A stretch of 64,000 nucleotides of DNA from contig JACPZD010000001.1 in the NCBI GenBank assembly GCA_016195665.1, positions 186,001-250,000 of the forward strand. Reading direction: 5' to 3'. A program made the translations under genes and the position numbers. This document shows positions 29,649 to 37,275 of this stretch, in pieces (positions within the stretch are counted from its first letter, which is position 1; each line of letters opens with the position of its first letter). The notes beneath the pieces are model-generated. The model was not told where the DNA came from, searched no databases, and saw only the letters and a list, made by a program, of their open reading frames with translations. The stretch comes from Gammaproteobacteria bacterium (GTDB taxonomy: Bacteria > Pseudomonadota > Gammaproteobacteria > SURF-13).

Positions 29649-31022
29649 TCAAAGCCCATATTTTTTAAGCTTATAGTGCAAGGTACGCACCGAGATGCCG
29701 AGGGCGCCGGCGGCCTCTGTCTTATTTCCGCCCGTCGCTTCCATGGCGGCCTTGATGCGCTGGATTTCCAGGGTCGCAATCTCATTGCGGAAGCTGAGGG
29801 CGGCTTTATCCGAACTTGGCGCTGAACCGGTCGGCATCGCGGCGCGAGAACGGAATATCTCCGGGCTGGTGCCCAGGCCTTTGACGGTCAGCAACGGCCC
29901 CGCCGCTACCGCCACGGCCCGGTGTATCACCCATTTGAGCTCGCGGATATTGCCCGGCCAATTGTAACGTTGCAATGCGGACAGCGCCTCCGCTTCGATC
30001 TCCGTAATTTGCTTTAGATAGGCTCGATTCGCTTCGTCAATAAATAGCCGTACCAATAAAGGCAGGTCCTGTATTCGCTCCCGCAACGGCGGCAGTTCAA
30101 ACGATATGCCGTTGATGCGGAAAAAAAGATCGGCGCGGAAGCCGTTGGCGGGATTGCTCAGGTCTTTGTGCGTTGCCCCAATGAGGCGGAAACTGATGCG
30201 CCGCTCCCTTGCGTCTCCCACGCGAAAGTAGGCGCCGGATTCCAATAGGCGCAATAGCTTGGCTTGGACATTGTCCGATAATTCGGCGATTTCATCGAGG
30301 AACAGGGTGCCGCCCGCCGCCTTTTCGATCAAACCCTCCTTGTTCGCGACGGCGCCCGAGAAGGATCCTTTGACGTGGCCGAACAGCTCGCTCTCAACCA
30401 AGTCCTGCGGCAAGGCAGCGCAATTAATGGCCACCAGTTCGCCGTTTTGTTCGGACATGGTGTGTATCCATTGCGCCAAGCGTTCTTTCCCCGTTCCCGT
30501 TTCTCCCGTGATGAGAACGGGGATGTTCAAGGGGGCGATCAAAGGCACGTGCTCCATAATATACTTCATGGCGCCCAGCGGCGAGGCATTAAAAACGGCC
30601 GCGGCCTGCGAGCCGATTTGGCGTTGCAATGACCTTACCTGCTGATGCAATTGACGGTTTTCCAGCAAAACGTTCAGCTCTTGCTTTAGCTTGGGGATAT
30701 TGACCGGTTTGGTGAAGTAATCGGCCGCGCCCTGCTTGAGCGCGGCAATCGCGTTTTCCACCGTTGCGTGCGCGGTTAGCATCACGATGATCGTATTAGG
30801 CTGGAGAACCTTGAACTCGTGCACATAGTCAACCCCGTTGCCTTCCGGCAGACGCACATCCAGCAAAAGCACCGCGACGGTCTGTTCGGCCAGTATCTGT
30901 CGCGCGGCAACCAAGGAATTGGCAATGGTAACGTCGAACATGTCGTCCAACGCTATCGCCAGCGATTCGGCGAAGTTGTCTTCATCGTCGACGATGAGTG
31001 CGCGGAAGTTGGGTTGAATCAT
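29649..31022 (-). CDS. NtrC-family sigma-54-dependent response regulator
   Basis: This protein (457 aa from the ATG at 31022, overlapping the kinase stop as ATGA) has a receiver domain with the phosphoacceptor Asp in VLLLDVRLPEGNG, an AAA+ domain (Walker A GETGTGKE, Walker B GGTLFLDEIAEL) and a Fis-type helix-turn-helix (GGNKTEAAGALGISVRTLHY). The sigma-54 contact loop reads GSFSGA instead of GAFTGA. It probably activates the sigma-54 promoter at 32394 when phosphorylated by the adjacent kinase. The specific signal is unknown. Confidence 0.92.
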   Translation of the reverse strand: MIQPNFRALIVDDEDNFAESLAIALDDMFDVTIANSLVAARQILAEQTVAVLLLDVRLPEGNGVDYVHEFKVLQPNTIIVMLTAHATVENAIAALKQGAADYFTKPVNIPKLKQELNVLLENRQLHQQVRSLQRQIGSQAAAVFNASPLGAMKYIMEHVPLIAPLNIPVLITGETGTGKERLAQWIHTMSEQNGELVAINCAALPQDLVESELFGHVKGSFSGAVANKEGLIEKAAGGTLFLDEIAELSDNVQAKLLRLLESGAYFRVGDARERRISFRLIGATHKDLSNPANGFRADLFFRINGISFELPPLRERIQDLPLLVRLFIDEANRAYLKQITEIEAEALSALQRYNWPGNIRELKWVIHRAVAVAAGPLLTVKGLGTSPEIFRSRAAMPTGSAPSSDKAALSFRNEIATLEIQRIKAAMEATGGNKTEAAGALGISVRTLHYKLKKYGL

Positions 31023-32200
31023 CGGTTGATCTTTACGGAATGGGCCGGCAGCCATATACGGAAATTCGCGCCTTTGTCCGGACGGTGCAATTCCAACTCG
31101 CCGCCGTGCGCGCGTACTATCTTATCAGCAAGATATAAGCCCAGTCCCGCCCCTTTTGATCGTGTGGTGACGAACGGCGACAACAATGACTTCAAATCGA
31201 GGTCGGTAGGGAATCCTTTTCCGTCATCCCGATACTCGATTAAGGCTCGTTCCTCTCCCTCGGAGTTATGCAAAGTCACATGCACTTCACTGGCCCCCGC
31301 CTCGGCGCTGTTACTGAGTAGGTTGGCGAATAATAGATCAAAATAAAATTTATCGCCGTAGCATTTTATGTCATCGGCGATGACGGTGAGTGCGTGGCGT
31401 TGCGTATTTTCATTGATTAAAGCCCTTAAATCCACCCATGACGAATAATCAATCTTTAGGTCTTTGCCGTATATTAACAAGTTATCCATGAGGCGCTGCA
31501 TGCGCTCAAGTTCTTGATAAGAGATTTGGATAAAGCGCTCAACGAAATGACGGTCGCCTATCCGCGTCGGCAGGCTCTGCACCAGATTGGATATGGTGGC
31601 CACCGGCGTACGCAGTTCATGTGACAATGTCGCCGTCATGTGGCCGAGCAGGGCGAAGGCCTCTTGTTCGTGCAGCGCCGTGGTAAGGCGCCGACGTTCC
31701 TCATCATGGAGTAGGCGCTCCAGCCGGGTCTGCTCGCTTTTTGTCACATACGCCAACAGGGCAAGAAATATCAGGAACGAAGCCAGCACTCCGTCCACGA
31801 TTTCACGCATATCCACGACCGTGGTTTCCTTGTTCACGTAGTTGGGATTGATGAAGAGTTGCAATTTGCCGCTTTCCATTTTAATTGACCAAAGCGGTGC
31901 GTCTTGGAGTTCCGTCAGCTTGGCGGAAGCCGGGGGCACGGCGATCACTTCCTCCGGCAGGACTTGCTCGACATAGCGGCTGACGAATTGCGCGACTTTC
32001 TCAGGGGCGGCGTCTCTATGGGTGGCGCGATACACGTCTGCGGTTCGTTGGATCTGGGTGCGGATGGTTTCGCGAATTTCATTTTTTTCCTGCATGTTAT
32101 CGATGCCGCTCTCAATCAGCACTACGATGATCCCAAGCACCAGGGAGATAACAAAGGAGATGGTGATTTTTGTGATATGTGAGAATAATTTCCGAGGCAT
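31019..32200 (-). CDS. Membrane sensor histidine kinase
   Basis: This 393-aa kinase has two membrane segments (near residues 10-30 and 135-155) around a periplasmic sensor region of about 100 residues. Then come a dimerisation domain with the phospho-His in LSHELRTPVATI and an ATPase domain with NLLSNSAEAGAS, DDGKGFP and GAGLGLYLADKIV. It shares a 4-nt overlap with the response regulator and is divergent from the speD operon, so the pair is the likely local regulator. I do not recognise the sensor domain. Confidence 0.92.
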   Translation of the reverse strand: MPRKLFSHITKITISFVISLVLGIIVVLIESGIDNMQEKNEIRETIRTQIQRTADVYRATHRDAAPEKVAQFVSRYVEQVLPEEVIAVPPASAKLTELQDAPLWSIKMESGKLQLFINPNYVNKETTVVDMREIVDGVLASFLIFLALLAYVTKSEQTRLERLLHDEERRRLTTALHEQEAFALLGHMTATLSHELRTPVATISNLVQSLPTRIGDRHFVERFIQISYQELERMQRLMDNLLIYGKDLKIDYSSWVDLRALINENTQRHALTVIADDIKCYGDKFYFDLLFANLLSNSAEAGASEVHVTLHNSEGEERALIEYRDDGKGFPTDLDLKSLLSPFVTTRSKGAGLGLYLADKIVRAHGGELELHRPDKGANFRIWLPAHSVKINR

Positions 32201-32304
32201 TTGAATTTCGCAGCTTATACGTTGCGCTTAACCCTACCCAAGAGACCTTGGTGCTCAGAAATCGTTCCTTGCCGGCCTCGAATGGGAAGCGCCCCGTCTA
32301 ACAC

Positions 32305-32333
32305 CGCGCAATTACGTATACAAGTTTTGCGCG
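32305..32333. promoter_or_regulatory. Inverted repeat, candidate activator site
   Basis: CGCGCAA (32305-32311) and TTGCGCG (32327-32333) form a perfect 7-bp inverted repeat with a 15-bp spacer. Its centre lies about 100 bp upstream of the predicted sigma-54 start, the usual place for an NtrC-type enhancer. It sits between the divergent kinase gene and speD. Binding is inferred. Confidence 0.45.
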
Positions 32334-32393
32334 CCTTGGACCATGCATTTCGACTAAAAACAATAAAGTAATAAACAACAATAACATACATTT

Positions 32394-32409
32394 TGGCCCG
32401 CTTCCTGCA
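32394..32409 (+). promoter_or_regulatory. Sigma-54 promoter for the speD operon
   Basis: TGGCCCG-CTTC-CTGCA matches the sigma-54 consensus TGGCACG-N4-TTGCA, with the essential GG and GC in correct spacing and two mismatches. The start would be near 32420, 51 bp before the speD ATG. A sigma-54 activator is encoded divergently next door. Confidence 0.8.
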
Positions 32410-32470
32410 AACTGTAAGCAATCGCTGGCAAAGTTGCCGGCTATACGCATCTTATTGGAGGAGCCAGGGC

Positions 32471-32953
32471 ATGTATCAAATTGCACAGGCGAACATTAAG
32501 GCGCCGGTCCTAGGCAATCAACTCATTGTCGATTTTTACGATTGTGATTGCGCTTATTTCGACGATTTGGACTGGATAGAGAACGTCATGATTGAGGCCG
32601 CGCATTACGCGCGCGCCTCCATCGTTGACGTCGTGTTCCATAAATTCAATCCCATCGGGATATCCGGGGTGGTGGTTATCGCCGAGTCGCATCTTGCCAT
32701 CCACACCTGGCCGGAACATCGCTATGCGGCAATCGATGTCTTTACTTGCGGCGATACGTTGGACAGTGAAGCGGCGGTTGCCTATCTCGCCACGCAATTC
32801 CGCTGTCGTAAGCGCAGTGTGACAAAGGTGGGTCGCGGAGAATCCGGCGAATTGGCGGGGGGTTTTCCGGGTGACAAAGCCAGCATCTCTACACATGAGC
32901 GATTGGTTGCCGTTGAAACAATCGCCTCCGAGAGAACATCAAGCGAGGATTGA
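32471..32953 (+). CDS. speD: Pyruvoyl S-adenosylmethionine decarboxylase-like protein (SpeD)
   Basis: The 160-aa product follows an excellent GGAGGAG site. The self-cleavage motif GISGVVVIAESHLAIHTWPE holds the Glu-Ser pair whose Ser becomes the pyruvoyl cofactor, and DVFTCG follows. This is the short bacterial (Bacillus/Thermotoga-like) class; the last about 40 residues after RCRKRSVTKV are a variable tail. The expected reaction makes decarboxylated AdoMet, the aminopropyl donor for the next gene. Some family members have switched to Arg or Orn decarboxylation, but the adjacent aminopropyltransferases favour AdoMet. It is the first gene of the sigma-54 operon. Confidence 0.9.
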   Translation: MYQIAQANIKAPVLGNQLIVDFYDCDCAYFDDLDWIENVMIEAAHYARASIVDVVFHKFNPIGISGVVVIAESHLAIHTWPEHRYAAIDVFTCGDTLDSEAAVAYLATQFRCRKRSVTKVGRGESGELAGGFPGDKASISTHERLVAVETIASERTSSED

Positions 32954-32956
32954 CGC

Positions 32957-34018
32957 ATGTCATTATCTTTATCTATGCCGCGTAATCTTGTTGGGGACAC
33001 GAGTCGGAACGAGTCGAGCATCAAGCGCATAACGCTGTTTTCGGGAAAGGAAAAAGTGAATCTTTATGAGGTTCCTGATGCGCTGGATCTCCATGTCTAT
33101 AAAGTAAAGCGGCTGGTGTACCAGCGCCAGACAGCTTATCAGCACATCACTATTGCGGATACTTATAACTACGGAAGAGTTCTGATGCTGGATGGCGCCG
33201 TGCAAAGCGCTCAAAGCGACGAGGCCCTGTACCATGAGTTGCTGGTGCAACCGGCGATGCTGCGCCATCCCGATCCCAAGGACGTGCTTATCATCGGCGG
33301 AGGCGAGGGGGCATCATTGCGCGAAGTGCTTGCCCATCGCAGCGTCCGCACCGCTACCATGGTGGATATCGACGGCGAGGTGGTGGAGTCGTGCCGTAAA
33401 TACCTGCCTACATGGCATTGCGGGGCGTTCGACGACGCGCGGGCGCGTGTTTTTTACGCGGACGGACGCAAATTTATAGAGGAACATGATGGTAAATACG
33501 ACGTTGTCATCATCGATGTTGTAGATATGCTGGATAATGGTCCGGCACAAGCTTTGTATACGCAACAATTCTACAAATTCTTGCGCCGTCGTTTGCACCC
33601 GGGTTTCATCGTGGCGATCCAAGGGCTGGAATTCACTTTCAGCGACTCGCGGGAACATGCCGCGTTGGTGCGCACCTTGCGCACGGTATTTCCTTATGTG
33701 CACAGTTACAGTGCGACGATTCCGTCGTTTTTATCCAGTTGGGGGTTCGTCGTCGCCTGTGACGACTATCCGCCGAATAGCTGGCGGGCCAATGAGATCG
33801 ACTCGGCTATTTCCCGGAAATTAGCTCCGGACCGGCTTGTTCACCTGGACGGCGCCTATCTGGAGAAGACTTTTACCCATTGCCGGTTGACGCGCCAACT
33901 GTTGGCGATGCCCGGTCCTATTTTAGAGGATGAGATAAAACTCGAGTTTAATGTTAAGCAAGATATTACGGATGAAATGGCTGGCGCCACTAAGGCTCAG
34001 TTTAAACCTTTGCGCTGA
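32957..34018 (+). CDS. Aminopropyltransferase, spermidine/thermospermine synthase family
   Basis: This 353-aa enzyme starts 3 bp after speD and should use its decarboxylated AdoMet. It has the N-terminal strand region YQHITIADTYNYGRVLMLDG, substrate residues QSDEALYHELLVQPAM, the nucleotide loop IIGGGEGASLREVL and VDIDGEVVE. The catalytic region reads YDVVIIDVVDMLDNGPAQ, followed by LYTQQFY. DVVDM replaces the usual DSTDP of spermidine synthase, and the GP...LYT pattern is more like thermospermine-type enzymes. It carries about 25 extra residues at each end. The amine acceptor cannot be told from sequence. Confidence 0.88.
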   Translation: MSLSLSMPRNLVGDTSRNESSIKRITLFSGKEKVNLYEVPDALDLHVYKVKRLVYQRQTAYQHITIADTYNYGRVLMLDGAVQSAQSDEALYHELLVQPAMLRHPDPKDVLIIGGGEGASLREVLAHRSVRTATMVDIDGEVVESCRKYLPTWHCGAFDDARARVFYADGRKFIEEHDGKYDVVIIDVVDMLDNGPAQALYTQQFYKFLRRRLHPGFIVAIQGLEFTFSDSREHAALVRTLRTVFPYVHSYSATIPSFLSSWGFVVACDDYPPNSWRANEIDSAISRKLAPDRLVHLDGAYLEKTFTHCRLTRQLLAMPGPILEDEIKLEFNVKQDITDEMAGATKAQFKPLR

Positions 34019-34117
34019 CGGGGTCGGCGGCGGGATTTTCTGCGGTAATTGAAATTCAACGCAAGTCGTAACGCGAGAGATGTGCCGCCGGCCGTTTGGG
34101 TGGAGGCGGGTATAGAT

Positions 34118-34279
34118 ATGATGAAGAGCATGTTGTTTTTTCTTTTTTCAGCAGCTTCCAGCGATAGTGACAACATGAGTTGTCTCCGGGAGGAAATAAA
34201 CGGTTTGTGCCGACGCCGCGGACCCGCAGACGTCAAGTCTTCGCGCGAGCCATTCGGGAAAGAAGGTTATCGTCCGTGA
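34118..34279 (+). CDS. Small ORF coupled to the downstream acyltransferase
   Basis: A 53-codon frame starts MMKSMLFFLFSAASSDSDNM and stops in a GTGA overlap with the next gene (TGA 34277-34279, GTG 34276-34278). GGAGG lies 11 nt upstream of the first ATG. The N-terminus has a short hydrophobic run and the C-terminus is basic and polar. It resembles nothing I know. The stop-start overlap suggests it is translated, either as a real small protein or as a leader that couples ribosomes to the acyltransferase. Confidence 0.4.
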   Translation: MMKSMLFFLFSAASSDSDNMSCLREEINGLCRRRGPADVKSSREPFGKEGYRP

Positions 34280-34866
34280 AAAGATCCACGAGCAAAAAAG
34301 GTGGCATGGCGCTTTCCGGGGCTGAGAAGCTTATGGTCAGAGGCGCTCCAAAGACGGGTAAATCTTTGGACTTTACGCCTTTGCAGAAGAAGGATTTCCC
34401 GGTCTTTTATCGGCAGTTCTTGCAGTTGCGCCCGGAGCCGATTTTTATCGACATCTACGAGCCGACGCCGTTTCCGAGCTTGGCCAAGTTCAAGACCTAT
34501 TTTGCAGTCGACAAGAGACCCCTGTGGGTGTTGGGTCCGCCGGAGTCCCCGGTCGCTTATTTCGCCCTGCATGATTTTCAAGCCGAGCACGATTTGGCGA
34601 ATGTGGAGTTCGTTTTCTTTGCGGGATATCCCGCCCCTGGTTCCAAGGAAGCACGCGCCTTCTGGAAATTCTTTCGCAAATGCCTCGCGGATTACGGCCT
34701 GACCCGTATCCAGAGTTTCGTCCTTCCCTCCAGCGCGGACAAGATCCGTTTGATCGAATCCTTAGGATTTCGTAAGGAAGGCGTACTGCGCGAGCATTTT
34801 TTCCATGACGGCAAGTTGCACGATATCGTTGCCTACGCCTGGATGGCGGAGGAACGTCATGCCTAA
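34276..34866 (+). CDS. GNAT-family acyltransferase 1
   Basis: A GTG at 34276 with AGAAGG 9 nt upstream gives 196 aa; an ATG at 34306 is an alternative. The C-terminal half fits the GNAT fold: YFALHDFQAEHDLANVEFVF (strand 4), then LTRIQSFVLPSSADKIRLIE with SLGFRKEGVLREHFFHDGK, which looks like RimJ/RimL-type N-acetyltransferases. The CoA-binding loop is not typical, so the donor could be acetyl-CoA, a longer acyl-CoA or acyl-ACP. Clustered with polyamine and ACP genes, it may acylate an amine. It overlaps GNAT 2 by 8 nt. Confidence 0.75.
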   Translation: MKRSTSKKGGMALSGAEKLMVRGAPKTGKSLDFTPLQKKDFPVFYRQFLQLRPEPIFIDIYEPTPFPSLAKFKTYFAVDKRPLWVLGPPESPVAYFALHDFQAEHDLANVEFVFFAGYPAPGSKEARAFWKFFRKCLADYGLTRIQSFVLPSSADKIRLIESLGFRKEGVLREHFFHDGKLHDIVAYAWMAEERHA

Positions 34867-35416
34867 GCTTGGCCTGGAAAAGATCATCGTGCGGCGTATC
34901 GTTCCTGCCGATCGCCCTATCCTGCGCCGCTGGCTGAAGGATCCCGGCGTGCGGGCGGCCATCGAGGATGAGACCATCGTGCTGTCGAAGATGGAGGAAA
35001 CCCTGGCGTTATTCGAGTCCAGTGATCCCTTTAGCGACAGCAACCTGGGCCTCATCGTCGAGGTGGCGGGGCGGCCGATCGCCCTGATCCACTTCGTGTG
35101 GATCAACTGGGTCAGCCGCAACGCGGAGGTGATCGTGTTCGTGGGGCCAGAGGATTTGCGGCGCTCGCTTGCCGCCGCCGTGGTCGTGGAAAAGATTGGC
35201 CATGCCGCCTTCCGGGTGCTGAATCTGCACAAGGTCTACGCCTTCGTTTATGGGGCCAACGAAGCGGCGCTTTCGGTATTCCGCAAGTTGACGGAAGAGG
35301 AGGCGTGCCTGCGTTCATACGTCAAATCCTCCGAAGGCTATACGGATTTTCATTTTTTCGGCTTGTTGGCATCGGAATATTTTGCAGCCATGAAAAAGCT
35401 GAAAGGACGGGATTGA
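34859..35416 (+). CDS. GNAT-family acyltransferase 2
   Basis: The ATG at 34859 (GGAGGAAC just upstream) gives 185 aa. It begins KIIVRRIVPADRPILRRWL, typical of RimJ/RimL-type GNAT proteins, and later reads LNLHKVYAFVYGANEAALSV with FRKLTEEE, the acyl-CoA-site helix region. It overlaps both neighbours (8 nt with GNAT 1, 1 nt with the ABC exporter), so it belongs to the same translational unit. It is clearly different from GNAT 1 in sequence, so the two probably act on different positions or substrates. Confidence 0.78.
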   Translation: MPKLGLEKIIVRRIVPADRPILRRWLKDPGVRAAIEDETIVLSKMEETLALFESSDPFSDSNLGLIVEVAGRPIALIHFVWINWVSRNAEVIVFVGPEDLRRSLAAAVVVEKIGHAAFRVLNLHKVYAFVYGANEAALSVFRKLTEEEACLRSYVKSSEGYTDFHFFGLLASEYFAAMKKLKGRD

Positions 35417-37236
35417 TGCGCGGCGACGGCCGTCCGCGGTTGCGTCCGCTTTTACACATCGCCAAGGAATTCTACCTGACTCCGCGGGTCATGGCGTTTT
35501 CAATGGCGCTCATCCTGCTGATGGTCGCGGCCGACGTCGCCCTGCCGTGGATGGCGAAGATCGCGATCGATTTGATTACCGAGGGCCGCAACTCCGCGGC
35601 AGTGAATGCCGTTTTCCGGGAAGTGGTATGGATGGGCGGCATGATTCTCGGCGTGGCGATCGCTCAGTATCTGACCAGCGCCCTGCTGACCCGCTTCTAC
35701 ACTCGCGTCGTCTATCGCGGCACGGCGCGACTGCGGGAACAACTCTACACCCGCATGCAGGCCCAGTCGCTGAACTTCCTGGCCGAGCGGCAAATCGGCG
35801 AGATGTTGACGCATCTGATCACCGATATCCAAAACCTTCAGGATTCGACTCTCGACTTAATATCGGAAGTGCCCTTCGACGTATGCATCTTGCTTGGACT
35901 CACGATAGCGATGTTCATTCTCAATCCGACCTTAGCGCTGATTGTACTGCTGTTCCTGGTGGCATCGGTGCTGTTCGTTTATCGGATCGGGCGCCGCGGT
36001 TGGAAGGCACAGTCCGGCGCGATGCAGGGTACGGCGGATATGACGGCGCGAATGCAGGAAGGATTCGCCGCCGCCCGGACCATTGCCACTTTCGACGCCG
36101 CTCGGGGAGAGCAGCAACGCGTCCAAGAGGCCTCGCAGCGCTATGCCTTTCATATGGAAAATACCGGCAAGGTGCGCGCGGTGATTACGCCCTTTCTGAG
36201 TTTCGCGGAATACGCGGGCGTTATTACGGTCTTGGTTGTCGGCGGTTGGGAGATGCTGCACGGTTCCCTGACGGTGGGCGGCCTCGTGGCGTTTATGGCG
36301 TATATGCAGTTGTCGGCAGATCCGGTATCGCGCTTTTCCCGCGTGATTCTGCGCCTGCAGAATGCCAGCGTTTCGGCCGCGCGTCTTCATGATCTTCTCG
36401 CGGAGACGCACGATGCGCAAGACAAGCCCGATGCGCTGGTGCCCACCGATCTCACGGGGGCGGTGGCGGTCGCGAATGTCCACTTTCGCTATCCCACCTC
36501 CGCCCAGCCGGCATTGAGCGGGCTCGACTTCACAGTGGCGGCCGGGGAAAAGATCGCCGTCGTCGGCCGAAACGCCTCCGGCAAGAGTACCTTTCTCGAT
36601 TTGCTCTTGCGGATTCAAGAGCCGGAGCAAGGCCGCATCTCGGTTGACGGCATCGATGTCCGCGACATCCGCTTGGCCACGTGGCGCTCTTTCATCGGCG
36701 TCGTGCCGCAAGACATCCTGCTCTTGAATCGCAGTGTGGCCGAGAACATCGCGTTGGGCTCTGCCTTTCCCCCGGAACGTATCCGCGAGGCGGCCGCCGC
36801 GGCGGGCCTCAGGGAGTTCATCAACGGTCTGCCGCGGGGATACGAGACGGTGGTGGGGGAGAGGGGCGTGTTTCTGTCCGGCGGTGAACGGCAGCGCATC
36901 GCCGTCGCGAGACTGTTCCTGCGTGCAGCCCGAGTTATCCTTTTGGACGAGCCAACCTCTGCCCTGGACGTCGCTTATGAAAGCGATCTTTTGCCCGCGC
37001 TGCGGCGTTTGTGCGCGGGTCGAACCACGTTCATCGTATCGCATCGCCTCACCGTGCTGACCGAGGTGGACAAGGTCTTGCTGCTGGATGCCGGCCGGCA
37101 ATTGGCTTTCGACAGTCCGGCCCATGTGTGGCGCGATTTCCCGGCCTACCGCGATTTATTTCCCGCGTCGTGGGGGACGCCGCACCATGAGCCTCATGGA
37201 GGGAACAATGTTTTATCTTTATCATCGCCCCTCTAG
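35416..37236 (+). CDS. ABC exporter, fused membrane and ATPase domains
   Basis: This 606-aa half-transporter starts in a TGATG overlap with GNAT 2. It has six membrane segments between residues about 25 and 310 (e.g. FSMALILLMVAADVALPWM) and an ATPase domain with Walker A VVGRNASGKSTF, signature LSGGERQRIAVARL, Walker B VILLDEPTSALD and the switch His in FIVSHRLTVL. It is of the MsbA/bacteriocin or lipid-exporter type and should work as a homodimer in the inner membrane. In context it would flip or export the cluster product or an acylated intermediate. Confidence 0.93.
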   Translation: MRGDGRPRLRPLLHIAKEFYLTPRVMAFSMALILLMVAADVALPWMAKIAIDLITEGRNSAAVNAVFREVVWMGGMILGVAIAQYLTSALLTRFYTRVVYRGTARLREQLYTRMQAQSLNFLAERQIGEMLTHLITDIQNLQDSTLDLISEVPFDVCILLGLTIAMFILNPTLALIVLLFLVASVLFVYRIGRRGWKAQSGAMQGTADMTARMQEGFAAARTIATFDAARGEQQRVQEASQRYAFHMENTGKVRAVITPFLSFAEYAGVITVLVVGGWEMLHGSLTVGGLVAFMAYMQLSADPVSRFSRVILRLQNASVSAARLHDLLAETHDAQDKPDALVPTDLTGAVAVANVHFRYPTSAQPALSGLDFTVAAGEKIAVVGRNASGKSTFLDLLLRIQEPEQGRISVDGIDVRDIRLATWRSFIGVVPQDILLLNRSVAENIALGSAFPPERIREAAAAAGLREFINGLPRGYETVVGERGVFLSGGERQRIAVARLFLRAARVILLDEPTSALDVAYESDLLPALRRLCAGRTTFIVSHRLTVLTEVDKVLLLDAGRQLAFDSPAHVWRDFPAYRDLFPASWGTPHHEPHGGNNVLSLSSPL

Positions 37237-37273
37237 GAGCGTTATTTCTTTGAACGATACTGCGGAGGGATAA
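37208..37273 (+). CDS. 21-residue small ORF with ribosome site
   Basis: ATG at 37208 is preceded by GGAGGG with a 4-nt gap and encodes MFYLYHRPSRSVISLNDTAE plus Gly, then TAA. It overlaps the end of the ABC exporter in another frame and stops 2 bp before the ATG of the next gene. It may be a tiny peptide, perhaps a substrate or leader, or only a coupling device for the downstream gene. There is no homology evidence. Confidence 0.35.
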   Translation: MFYLYHRPSRSVISLNDTAEG

Positions 37274-37275
37274 TT

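Noticed and set aside
35547-36392. 281-codon frame inside the ABC exporter
   Set aside because: Alternative frame of a certain gene, Arg/Gly-rich with no motifs.
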